A stretch of DNA of 64,000 nt, taken from Bryoerythrophyllum caledonicum (Eukaryota > Streptophyta > Bryopsida > Pottiales > Pottiaceae). Location: assembly GCA_963971425.1 (NCBI GenBank), contig OZ020514.1, positions 45,041,527-45,105,526 of the forward strand. Direction: 5' to 3'. The position numbers and the translations under genes were made by a program. Position 1 is the first letter of the stretch, and every line of letters begins with the position of its first letter. Below the pieces are notes generated by a model. The model searched no databases, was not told the origin of the DNA, and was given only the letters and a program-made list of their open reading frames with translations. Below, in pieces: positions 50,593-60,790 of the stretch.

Positions 50593-52799
50593 CTACTCCG
50601 TGTCATCTGAACTACCCTCGCTTTCATTACCAACCTCTGCCTCTACCTCCACATAACGGAGTACGTTTTTGTGATACCTCTGCCGCTGACGTGTTGGTGG
50701 AGGAGATTTCATAGTTGATTGTATCTCCACAGGTATCTTAGCCCAGATAGGTAAAGAAAAGGAAGAATCTGGAGATGACAGTAGCGGCAGAGCTCTGCAA
50801 ATAAACAGAGACACAATGAGGTTTAGGGTTGAAATTGATAACGTACTAAGATTTTAATAACAACGATGAAAAAAAAATTTGGGTTGAACTTACGTACAAG
50901 AAGGAATACGACTGCTTTTTTGCTCTTCTGTGGTGGTCCTCCTTGAGTACGCCGCAAGTTCTTCCTCCTCTCCACTACCAATTCCGTAGCTGTCTTTGGA
51001 ATTAGCAGTGCGAGCAATGACTGAAAAATATCTGAGTCTTCTTCGAAAGCCAATACATGTCTGCCCATTGATTGACACACCTGAATAGTTGGACCTAGAT
51101 AATACATATCAATACAAAAGATAAATCAGAAGTGAAAAAAATAAAGAAATAAAGTATTGAGCATATATATAGGAATGCTTACCCGTAGAGGCATTCCAAT
51201 CTAAGACAATATCCCCAACTTCTGTGAGGGATTCAAGAATGGTTTTCATGAGATCAACCGCTTTCTCACGAGCCCCTCGCCATGGTGTGTCGCCATGCGT
51301 AAGCTTTGAAGCAACGTTCACCAAATTGAACAAGATATCGAGCTCAACAAGTGGAGAGCGAACAAAGAATTTTGAGATGATGGGAGAGTCACGAACAAGA
51401 TATCAAGCTCAACAAGTGGAGAGCGAACAAAGAATTTTGAGACGATGGGAGAGTCACGAACAAATAGTTGAACACAGAATCGCGTCCCCTGAGAAAGAAA
51501 CAATATACAAAATTATGGATTAGATATAGTATGGAGAAGCTTAAGACTATAGCTAAAAAATATCAAAAAATTGTTTATAATACTTATTGTTGCAGAAGGA
51601 TCTCGAGGCAATGCTAGAGGAAGCTCATTCAATGCCCACCAATCGATGAGTAGCTTGAAGTCGTATGTGGAAGCACATTCATCAATTTCAAGTTGTAGAT
51701 CTCTATCATTCGGATGAAGCAGAAGCAAAGCAGCGTTGTCGTGAAGATAATTGTCAGCGAACTCAAAAATAGTATCAATATTATTTTGTGGCCTTGAATT
51801 CCACAAAGGAATGGCATCAATGGATTGAGAGATCCCACGCACTGGTAAATTCTCTGGAATGTCAGCCACAATAAGATCCAATCTAGTGTGCTTGCAATTG
51901 TCATTTGAAACTTTCCACGTTCTACCTGCACCAACCTGGAAGCAAAGAATCCAATGGATGTAAAAAAATCCGGTTCAGTGTAATTTAGAGAATTCAAAAT
52001 CAAATGAGGATAACAAAGACTGACCTTTGAAATGAACTGATGTAGCTGCTTCCATAATTGCGGTGGGCCTCCTGTCTCCGAGAGAGACTGCATGATAGAG
52101 AAGAGTGATATATTTTTTATGAAACACTCTGATGAGACAACTGGCAACGGAACAATGGAGGACTCAGAAAACTGAAACTGGCGTTGCTTGCGTTGTTGGA
52201 CTTCCAACCTTGTAATTTCAACAAGGCTTGAACCAGCGGCTTGAGAGGATGTCACGACTGGAGGAGAGTTCCATGCCAAGACCTCGTTCCTAGTCATATT
52301 TGTAGGATCAAGCATCAAGGAAAAATTCAAGGTGTCTCTCTCAGCAAGGGCGGCTGCAACTGCTGCTTGAATCTCAGCCTTCTTCGCAGTCTCCGCATCC
52401 CTGACAAGCTTTTCCTTGTCAGCTTTCGAAAGCCGCTTCTTCTTACCAGAGGTCTCCTCTTGAGCTAAAACTGGTGGGGACGACGACTGCTCTACAATTT
52501 CAACCTCCGACTCCCCTAGTGGAGATGAAACAGGCAATACTGAAACCTCTGTTTGACCTTGGAAAAGGTCTTTCTCTGCATCAGGAACAAAATTGGCTGA
52601 GCATTCCAAATACCATCCACCACCATGTAAAACTTGAACGGAATACTTCTTCTGAACCTCTGTAAAGACGCACAAGTCTGATGAAGGTTGAATCCACGGC
52701 GACATGAAAGAAGGACATACGGATGATTGAAGAGCATTCTTGGGCAACAACTCTCTAACAATATACCTGCACACATCATTTTTAATTGGATTATAAACC
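50593..52799 (-). pseudogene. Element B gene, 3' half: basic coiled coil plus beta-class DNA methyltransferase domain
   Basis: Exons are defined by GT..AG ends and matching phases: 52799-52025, 51935-51584, 51488-51183, 51094-50894 and 50792-50593. The first encodes VYNPIKNDVCRYIVRELLPK, then a Lys/Glu/Ala-rich helix (SGKKKRLSKADKEKLVRDAE). The next reads LDLIVADIPENLPVRG, which stands where motif IV (DPPY) is expected but has DIPE, then ALLLLHPNDRDLQLEIDECA and LIDWWALNE. The following exon has TPWRGAREKAVDLMKTILES and VGDIVLDWNASTG (motif I, normally DxFxGSG), and after splicing MGRHVLAFEEDSDIFQSLLA (motif II). The order IV then I is that of beta-class adenine-N6/cytosine-N4 DNA methyltransferases. 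The last exon ends SEGSSDDTE-stop. A 65-bp duplication (51332-51461) breaks the frame. Catalysis is doubtful without DPPY. Confidence 0.65.
51332..51461. repeat. 65-bp tandem duplication inside the methyltransferase exon
   Basis: 51332-51396 and 51397-51461 are near-identical 65-bp copies. Removing one copy restores the coding frame between VRSPLVELDIL and FNLVNVASKLTHGD on the minus strand, so the duplication is a recent lesion (or an assembly error) and not part of the protein. Confidence 0.85.
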
Positions 52800-52858
52800 C
52801 TGAAGATACAATAATCCTTTGAATGTAGACAAAATTGGAAATTAAATAGATAACACAC

Positions 52859-53825
52859 CTATATAAGAGCCGTTTAATGGCAAGATCACCACCCATCAAC
52901 TCATTCAGCTTTGAATTCTTTTGAAAGAGCGATTTTAAACCCGACTAAACAAAGATCATATATCCTTTCTCCCAAAAAATCATGCCCCATTTCTCAACAT
53001 AATCAGACGGCTTTTCAATTCCAGGGGAAGCCTCCCAATTAACTAAGATTGTACTTGTTGCACAAATATCTTCAAAACAGCAATGAATTTTGCCTCTAGC
53101 TGAAACCAATCAATATATGAAGTTAGATGACATTCTTAACCAATATGATAATTACTACTACCAAATATCAAGTAATGAGCAGGAAGTGAGATATATTACT
53201 TGTGCCCAGAATGTAGCGCGATTAAGAAACGAATCAAGAGCGCCATCTCTGAACTGGGAAGGTGGAAAGCGGAAAGCAGAACGAACAACTAATGGCGAGT
53301 TCCACAAATGAAGCCACATTGCTTTGAAATGGGGCTCAACTGCAGATGTTGGAATTTTTTGAAGTTTCTCAATTGTCATTTCAGTCTTCTTAAAATGTTT
53401 GAAATGAAAATTGATCTGCAAAATATGAATCCGAAATTTAACTATTAGAAAATAGAGTTGAAATATTATTGGCCAAATAATGTAGTGAAACTAAGATTAA
53501 TGAGAATAATGTACAAAGAATATACCTCATCAAAGAACTCGTCGCCATTACTGGGATTTGCAACAGCAAGGTATTTTTGAAAGTCCTTGCTTTTTATGGA
53601 CTTCACAGTGCTAGCCACATCATCGCTCATGACCTTCCACACGCCTGTTGCACTTCTCTCCTCTTTAGGTGTTTTTTTTTCATAATCCATGGCAGCCTCA
53701 TCTGAAGCGCGAGCAATGTCTTACTGCAAGACAAATGAAATTAGTAATACGAAGTTAAAAAAAAAAAAATAAAAAGACATAGTTCATAAAAATCATGAAC
53801 ATAAAAGGAGTTTGTATATCATACC
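52859..53825 (-). pseudogene. Element B gene, middle exons
   Basis: Three exon-like blocks have good splice ends: 53723-53526 (MDYEKKTPKEERSATGVWKV on, ending FFDE before GTATAT), 53415-53200 (INFHFKHFKKTEMTIEKLQK on, ending FWAQ before GTAATA), and 53099-52859 (ICATSTILVNWEASPGIEKP on, with one TAG before SGLKSLFQKN, ending LLYR). They link the ParB-like part to the methyltransferase part. The first starts with an in-frame TAA and the third needs a frame change relative to the second, so the copy is damaged. I recognise no domain in this section. Confidence 0.5.
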
Positions 53826-55134
53826 CGATACAAGAACGAAATGAAAACATCAACTGTCAACGGAAACCAAGCAGCCCGTGACCGTCGAACTTTTGTGCAT
53901 GTATTGTAGTCTTCAGATGTCAAGAGGTCCTTGAAATCTTCCAATTTCAATCCACCATAATATCGTATGCGTTGTAGTTTTGCTGGTAAGCTAGTCTTCA
54001 CAAAATCATTCTGTGTAGACCTACATGATCATACATAAAGAGATAGATTAATCCAAAATTACTACACTTATAGAAAGAGTCATAGAAAAATAGGAAGAAA
54101 GATCAAAAGTTGAAATAATTACCAATTGACATCGTGCATACAATTAAGTAATACTGAAATCTGGCCTATTGGATTTAGCACGATGCTCCGGACGGCATAA
54201 TGCCAATCAAGGTCATCTGAATGTCGCTCAAAAATATAACGCCACCATGCATTGAACCTATGATTTCCGTCCCAGACAAAAAACATTTTGCCACTGAGGA
54301 CGGCTAACTCTGGAGTCGCCTTTAAGAACTCTTCAAACTTCTCATTTGCTGCTATCCAATGTGAGCTCCAAGAAGACATTATGTCAGGTGTAACCTCACG
54401 CGACATCTCACGGTCATCAAAAATTAAAAGGTAGAATGCGCAATCTCCATCAATATAGCCCCCTTCAAAACGTTTCTGCAATGCACAAACGTCAACTTCT
54501 TGAATTGGCCGGACTCGAGGAAGGGCAATCATCCTACAAAGAGGCACATGAATGGGTCCCTTCGTAACACGCATGCTTTCAAGAACGGTCACAAAATTAG
54601 ACTTCTGATGAAGTTGTCTTGCTTTTTCACCCTCATGAGAACTAATCAGTCCTTCAGGGCATTTTGGTGACGAATCCTCGGAGTCTATTGAGGGCACGTT
54701 CTACAAAATCCAACCATAAACATTAAGACAATAATAACATAGAGTGATAAATCCAAATAACTGATTGCAAGAATAGTTTGAGAGTTACAAACCTGAGTGT
54801 TGGGAATGTCATCAAGAGCCTCGTCATCCTGAGTGTTAACCTCTTCCTCCTAAGAACAAACAAAAAATAAGGAATTTAGAACAATTTTTTTTTTTGAAAT
54901 ACACATATATATACAAAATAAAACCTTCTACCTCTCGTACTTTCACAATTCAAGAATGACAATGTAGTGAACCAACATCTTTTAGTGCAAATAGGCAGTT
55001 CAATAATGAGAAAGAGTATAATATAAAAAACTAGCTTCCTGCAAGACCACCTCATCACTTGAAGCGCTTGCTATGGGTTGTGATTCCTGGATCGCGTTCT
55101 CCTGTACAGCTCCGCTTCCTTGGCCAAGTTCATC
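53825..55134 (-). pseudogene. Element B gene, 5' half with ParB-like domain
   Basis: Four exons join in phase: 55134-55051 (DELGQGSGAVQENAIQESQP), 54849-54793 (EEEVNTQDDEALDDIPNTQ), 54700-54123 and 54020-53825. The acidic start is followed by a domain beginning IHVPLCRMIALPRVRPIQEV, then YLLIFDDREMSR and KMFFVWDGNHRFNAWWRYI. The spacing of RVRPIQEVD and the GNHR-x2-AW motif fits the N-terminal ParB/sulfiredoxin-like fold, in which the GxHR motif binds nucleotide. ParB-like domains fused or adjacent to DNA methyltransferases are familiar in bacterial phages and mobile islands. Here the gene is intron-rich and eukaryotic in structure. The gene's 5' end is not certain. Confidence 0.55.
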
Positions 55135-55190
55135 CTACCAAAAACACAAAATAAAGTGGGCAGATCATGCACACAATCATCATTAAAGAT

Positions 55191-58100
55191 GGCCTCGTGT
55201 ACGAGGCCTTAAAAACGTTCACCTATTGAACCAGGATTCAATCTAGGTGGTTTAGGGTGCCACGCCTACGAGGCATGGTTGTTAAGCTGAATCGAAATTC
55301 CTGCAGGGGCCAACCAAAACAATACACTCATCCGAGGACTCATGTCCCACCACGTGGTGCCCCCATCATGTTCTCGCGACACACAATCGTTCCCACCTTA
55401 AAAGATATAATAAATCACTCACTTTCCCGTTCAGTTGCTTCGAGGAGGATATAACCGGTTTCAGGTGTATGCAATGTGATACTACACCGCTGGAGGAACC
55501 ACATCCAGGACTTTCACCGAAGTCAGCTGCTTCGAGTTTAGAGTTCATAAATGAGGCCTCGTATACGAGGTTTTATTTTTACTTACGAACATTCTTCCTG
55601 CAGGGGCCAACCCGAACAACACATCCATCCCAGGACTTAAGATCCACCAGGTGGCTTCCTAATCATGTTCACACAACACACAAAAATTTCCTCCTTCAGC
55701 CCCAAAAAACACTCACATTCCCGGTCAGCTGCTTCGAGGATGACATCACCGGTTTCAGGTGTGTGCAATGTGATACTACACCGCTCGAGGACCCACATCC
55801 AGGACTTTCACCAAAGTCAGCTGCTTCGAGTTTAGAGTTCATAAATGAGGCCTCGTATACGAGGTCTTACTATTACTTACGAACATTCTTCCTGCAGGGG
55901 CCAACCCGAACAACACATCCATCCGAGGACTCAAGACCCACCAGGTGGCTTCCCCATCATGTTCACACGACAAACAATAGTTTCCTCCTTCAGCCCCCAA
56001 AAAACACTCACATTCCCGGTCAGCTGCTTCGAAGATGACATCACTGGTTTCAGGTGTGTGCAATGTGATATTACACCGCTGGAGGACCCACATCCAGGAA
56101 TTTCACCGAAGTCAAAGCAACCCATAGACACCGACACCCTGTTTTAGTGTCCCTCCATGACCTCACGTCACTCAACACTACCCATCTTTAGCCCCAAGAA
56201 ATTTAGACTTTCTTGATTAGCTGCTTCGAGATGCATAAAGACCACACTTAGGTGTGTGCAATGTGATACTATTCCGCTGGAGGACCCACAGTGAAGGATT
56301 TACACTAGTACCATAGATTCGGTTAAGGAATATGTGAAGAAGGCCTCGTATACAAGGTCTTCTTTTTTCTCACGTCAACACATCCTGCAGAGGCCAACTT
56401 AAACACGCTACCCCATCCGAGGACTCTTGTTCCACCACGTCGCGCCCCCGTTCATGACCTCACGTCACTCAAGCATACCCACCTTTAGCCCCCACAAATA
56501 CTGACTTTTCCGGTCAGCTGCTTCAAGGAGGAAATAGACCACATTCAGGTGTGTGCAATGTGATACTATTTTGCTAGAGGATCCACAATGACGGATTTAC
56601 ACCAGTAGCACAATTAAGGTTACGGAGTATGTGAAGGAGGCCTCGTATACGAGGTCTCCTTTTTACTCACTTCAACACATCCTGCACGGGCCAACATACC
56701 CTTCCAAGGACTCATATTCAACCACCTGATTGCACTGTCGTCGTTCATAAATGCCCAAAGATGCCACATCATGGGTCACACGATTCTCATGCACCATTAA
56801 ATTCAAGTCGATATTGATACAGGTCCTTCAAATACTGTTCATATGATCATGTGATTTCAGCTCCACTACCCCACTCAAACAAGTCCGTGAAGGAGACCTC
56901 GTATACGAGGTCTCTATTTCTCACGTCGACATCTACTCATAACGCCCAAAATTCAAGGTTCCTCTAGATGCCGCGAAGTACTCACCAAAAATACCCGGCT
57001 CGTTAAGAATGTAGATCAGGTGCTCGAACGGATCATCGTCAAGGGATATAGATTGTACTCAATCCAATTTCCAGACTTGTTCAAGCCTCAAGTTGTCCAC
57101 AAAGTTGTCCACAACACTGGACACGAAGGGTCGCAAAGCTGTCCACAAAGCTGTCCACAAAGCTGTCCACGAACTAACCAACTCGTTACGAATGTAGACC
57201 AGGTGCTCGAACGGATCATCGTCAAGGGATTTAGATTGTACTCAATCCAATTACCAGACTTGTTCAAGCCTCGAGTTGTCCACAAAGTTGTCCACAACAC
57301 TGGACACGAAAGGTCGCAAAGCTGTCCACAAAGATGTCCACGAACTAACCAACTGATTTTCCCTTCCAGCTGCCTCGAGGAGGATATAAACACTGATTTT
57401 TCCATCCAACTGCCTCGAGGACGATAAATATCGAGTGCAATGAAATACTACTCCGCTGGAATACCAAGATGGATCACTGACACCAATGTCAGTGATCACG
57501 ATGTTGGATTCAGAATATGCCGCCCATCTGAGATCATATCCACCAGCATGATCACGATGATGGAATCTGCATGATCCCTCGGCTCCGTCAACCACCTCTA
57601 GACATTTTCATAAGTGACGTGTATGTGATGTCATACACTAGCAGAGCCCCCACGGCTCGTCAGTAATACGCACTGGTCAGTAATACGTCACAAGTCGATG
57701 ATACGTCACAAGTCGATGAAGGAAGCCTCGTATACGAGGTCTCTACTCACTCCTGTCGATGTCGACATCTACAAATAGGTACGACCCTAAACTTGTTCCT
57801 CTAGTTGCTGCGAAGTACTCTCCAACCATCCGGTTTATGTCTCACCATTCAACCATTTACGGTGCTCGCCGACCTACGGAGAGGCTTACGGTGCTGGCGA
57901 GCACAACCTCTAAACACGGCATCCACGTCCCAGCACCAGAAACCAAGTGCTCCATCTTTCAGTGACAGTTCGGCACCAAGTGACAATTGTTCTCAGTGAG
58001 GAAGTCCACGCTATCAGAACCGTCATAGAGGTTGTCCACGCAATCGGCACCAAGTGCCAATCCAACAAGTCGGTGAAGGAGGCCTCCTACACGAGGTCTT
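55191..58100. repeat. CCTCGTATACGAGG palindrome array, ~295-bp repeats upstream of the element B gene
   Basis: Copies of (G)GCCTCGTATACGAGGT start near 55191, 55555, 55849, 56342, 56639, 56895, 57724 and 58081. The 55555-55849 and 56342-56639 units are 294-297 bp. Within units TCCTGCAGGGGCCAACCCGA, CCGGTCAGCTGCTTCGAGGA and GTGTGCAATGTGATACTAC recur in the same order. The 14-bp core is a perfect palindrome in most copies. Plus- and minus-strand open frames here are repeat artefacts. Confidence 0.85.
57002..57353. repeat. 183-bp tandem duplication within the palindrome region
   Basis: GTTA.GAATGTAGA.CAGGTGC through GTCCACGAACTAACCAACT occurs twice (57002 and 57185). It contains the 12-bp subrepeat AAAGCTGTCCAC (three copies in the first unit, fewer in the second). 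Confidence 0.85.
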
Positions 58101-59399
58101 CTACTTACTCTCATTGAAACCAGACCACCACTACAACAATAGAGAGGTCGACTAAAGTCGACACAAGTATTCGACACAAGTATTCCAGGTTACTCTCGTA
58201 GGCTACATGTGCTCGTATGTAAGATCCGTCTCCACATGGCCGTTAGATCCGGCTCCACAAGGCAACACGAGACTACCACCACAACAAGAGAGAGGTTCGA
58301 TATCCATCACCACCAGAAACAACCCTAATCAACATGACACTCATTCCACGGACCAAGAAGCTTACCAGAATGGTTGATGCGGGTGTCGATGAAGCCATTT
58401 GATCGCTCTCGCCTCCCACACCCTACCACACCACAAAGTTTCGTTAGATCTAATGAAGTGTAGTGCATTCACAAACCCTGGTTGTCTTGTGGCCTTCTTA
58501 GTGACTTGCAAGTACAGGTTCGACTTCAGGGTTTGAATTCGAGGGTTTCGGTGGTGGCTAGACATGAGTCTGACCAACTCATTCCCAACCAAACTCATTC
58601 GCAGACCAACTCAATCGTAGAATCATTCGTACTAGAAGTCTAACAAACATCATCCAGTACCGTTTTCATCCATGCCAATTGAACTCTCAACGACCTATGT
58701 TGTTCTCTTTAGTAATTTAATTTGAACAATTTCACATTAAACATAAAAATCATCGTATTTTTTATTTTTTATTTTTTTTACAGCCTTACGATTCACATTT
58801 TGGAACATATGAATTTCAAATAAAATAAAATTGTGAATTCATAAATTTTGAACCTCTACCTCAAAATTTAAGTGTATAAGGAACTAGTTTTAGCCTTATC
58901 AAAATGGAAATAAATTCAGACATGGTGAATTCAGACATTGTATATTTGACACCAAGTGATGTCATAGTCTGTTGATCCACAAAACCCCAGGGTAGAAAAT
59001 CAACCTATTTTCTAATTCAAACACTATAATCGTACAATTCAAGTAGACAATGTTTATGAAATTATGTGAGTACGATATTTAGTAAGTCATTATTGAGATC
59101 CTATAATTTAAAGTAGAAAAATAAGTTTCTCGATTCTTCCTTATTCATAGCACAAGAACTTTAGGAGTTAATGTGTGATCAAAGTAGTTGTAGTACTTTC
59201 TGTGATTTGTTCACAAGTATCTATTTTGCACACTCAACTTGCTTAGATATACTCGCTTTAATATGCTCTCACTAGACACAGTGTTAATGATTGACTGGTT
59301 CATTTTGTATGATAAAAACCCTACACCCTTGATGCAAAATTAAGCCCCATCAAAATTTTCATAGCTAAAATGACAAATTCCCGCTATAAATCTCACCTC

Positions 59400-59917
59400 T
59401 TCTCTTGTTTGTGAAGGTGGTGTAGTATCCGATATGTTGTCACAATGTGCTCCGCTTCTTTCTCCAACTTTTGTCTGCGAGACACATATTGGACAAATTC
59501 AAATGAAAAGTATATAAGAACCGCGGTACTACAAAGTATGAAGGCACTGACATAAAATAAGTGGAAGAGACATCGACTTAAACAATTACATGTAACCCGA
59601 CCAAATATACAGATAACCATGAAAACTGCTCATACCAATATTACAGGAGATGATGATTCTTCTTTGTTCTCTTCAATGTTTTGAAGTTTGCAATCACTAT
59701 CACGCTCGGAGGAGTTAAAGGACAACACCTTTGCCGTCTCTGAAATGTCTGAATGACTAACACATGCCTTTCGCTTGCCCATCCTAGACCTCTGCAATTG
59801 CCTTTGACTAGAAAACAAAATACCTCGCCTCCTCCGTTTCTTCTTTCTCTCACAAGAATGAACAAGGGGATCCTTACTACTCTTCCCAGTCATTAGAGAA
59901 ATGCAAGTTCTACCCAC
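59400..59917 (-). CDS. Two-exon fragment, small basic protein (hypothetical)
   Basis: Exon 1 (59917-59637) starts MGRTCISLMTGKSSKDPLVH, carries the basic run ERKKKRRRRG and a Ser/Asp/Glu-rich end, and stops at a donor (ATATTG|GTATGA). Exon 2 (59474-59400) follows an acceptor (GTCTCGCAG) and encodes RQKLEKEAEHIVTTYRILHH..KQEKR up to a donor (AGAG|GTGAG). The basic run could be a nuclear localisation signal and the second exon a helix. Further exons toward lower coordinates are not found, so it may be a fragment. No family is recognised. Confidence 0.4.
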
Positions 59918-60660
59918 CCATTCCTCTTATCAAAGGAGACAGAACGTATTTTGAAGATGCTAGACATTAGTATGTAAGGAACTCCAATGATTCATCCTAA
60001 TTCTTTTATTTAAATCACCCTGATTTTTATATTTAAAAGAGCATACATAGGCATGATTTATAATAGCTATATAGCTGTCTTTTGCCGTCACTTACAATAT
60101 ATTACTAAATATTACCTTTATGACCTGTAAAACCACTATTAGATGCGCTGATTATATTGTGTACACTCTCTCTTTTCAACACGTTTATTTTAAATTGCAA
60201 GCCAACGGAAACAACCTCAACTAACAAATGAAAACCCATGTGCACTAATGTATATTCTAATGTACGATTTATACATTATATTTTATACTTAAAATACTTC
60301 ACTTAATTTATTCTCCTACTTCTAGTATAATACATTTTGAGTTCAATAATTTTTATGGACGTTGTTTTAATTAGCACACAAGCGTTCCTCGCATAGTCAA
60401 TGATTAATATAGGTTTTGTGACAATTCACATTTTAAATGCTGACTCTGACACGGACACTCCAATTACGTGGCATCTAGATATACCACGCTCTACTCAATC
60501 TTTTGTCGATCTAGAATCTCCAGTATGTCAATCCTTTACAAGCCTGATATTATCTTAAGACAGGTGGTTCCCAAATATTGCAACGAGACAATCGATTGGA
60601 TTCCACGTCGTGCTGAGCTATTACTGCTTCATATAATCTCGGATACATTCCAAACTGTAT
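59918..60660. other. AT-rich intergenic DNA
   Basis: No protein-like frame or repeat recognised between the small minus-strand gene and the transposase gene. Confidence 0.5.
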
Positions 60661-60678
60661 TATTGTGCATTTGCTATA

Positions 60679-60687
60679 AACACAGAC
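60679..60687 (+). promoter_or_regulatory. TATA-like box before the MULE-type transposase gene
   Basis: TGCTATAAACACAG lies about 110 bases upstream of the preferred start codon at 60791, with CT-rich sequence following. Confidence 0.35.
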
Positions 60688-60790
60688 GCCGCCTTTCAAT
60701 GAGGTCCCTTTTTTTACTCACTGGTTGTTCTTCATAATCCCTGCCCCTCTCCGTATTCCATCACTCTTGCAACCCAATCTTGATATCTCC

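Noticed and set aside
55469-56147. Plus-strand frames of 100-190 codons with repeated LSPKSAASSLEFINEASYTR
   Set aside because: They translate the ~295-bp palindrome-bearing repeat, and the repetition follows the DNA period, not a protein domain.
57088-57405. Minus-strand frame with repeated LCGQLCGQLCD
   Set aside because: It comes from the 12-bp AAAGCTGTCCAC subrepeat and the 183-bp duplication.
58362-58598. Possible first exon of the element B gene
   Set aside because: A 78-codon frame on the correct strand, but no splice junction or composition links it to the exons at 55.1 kb and below.
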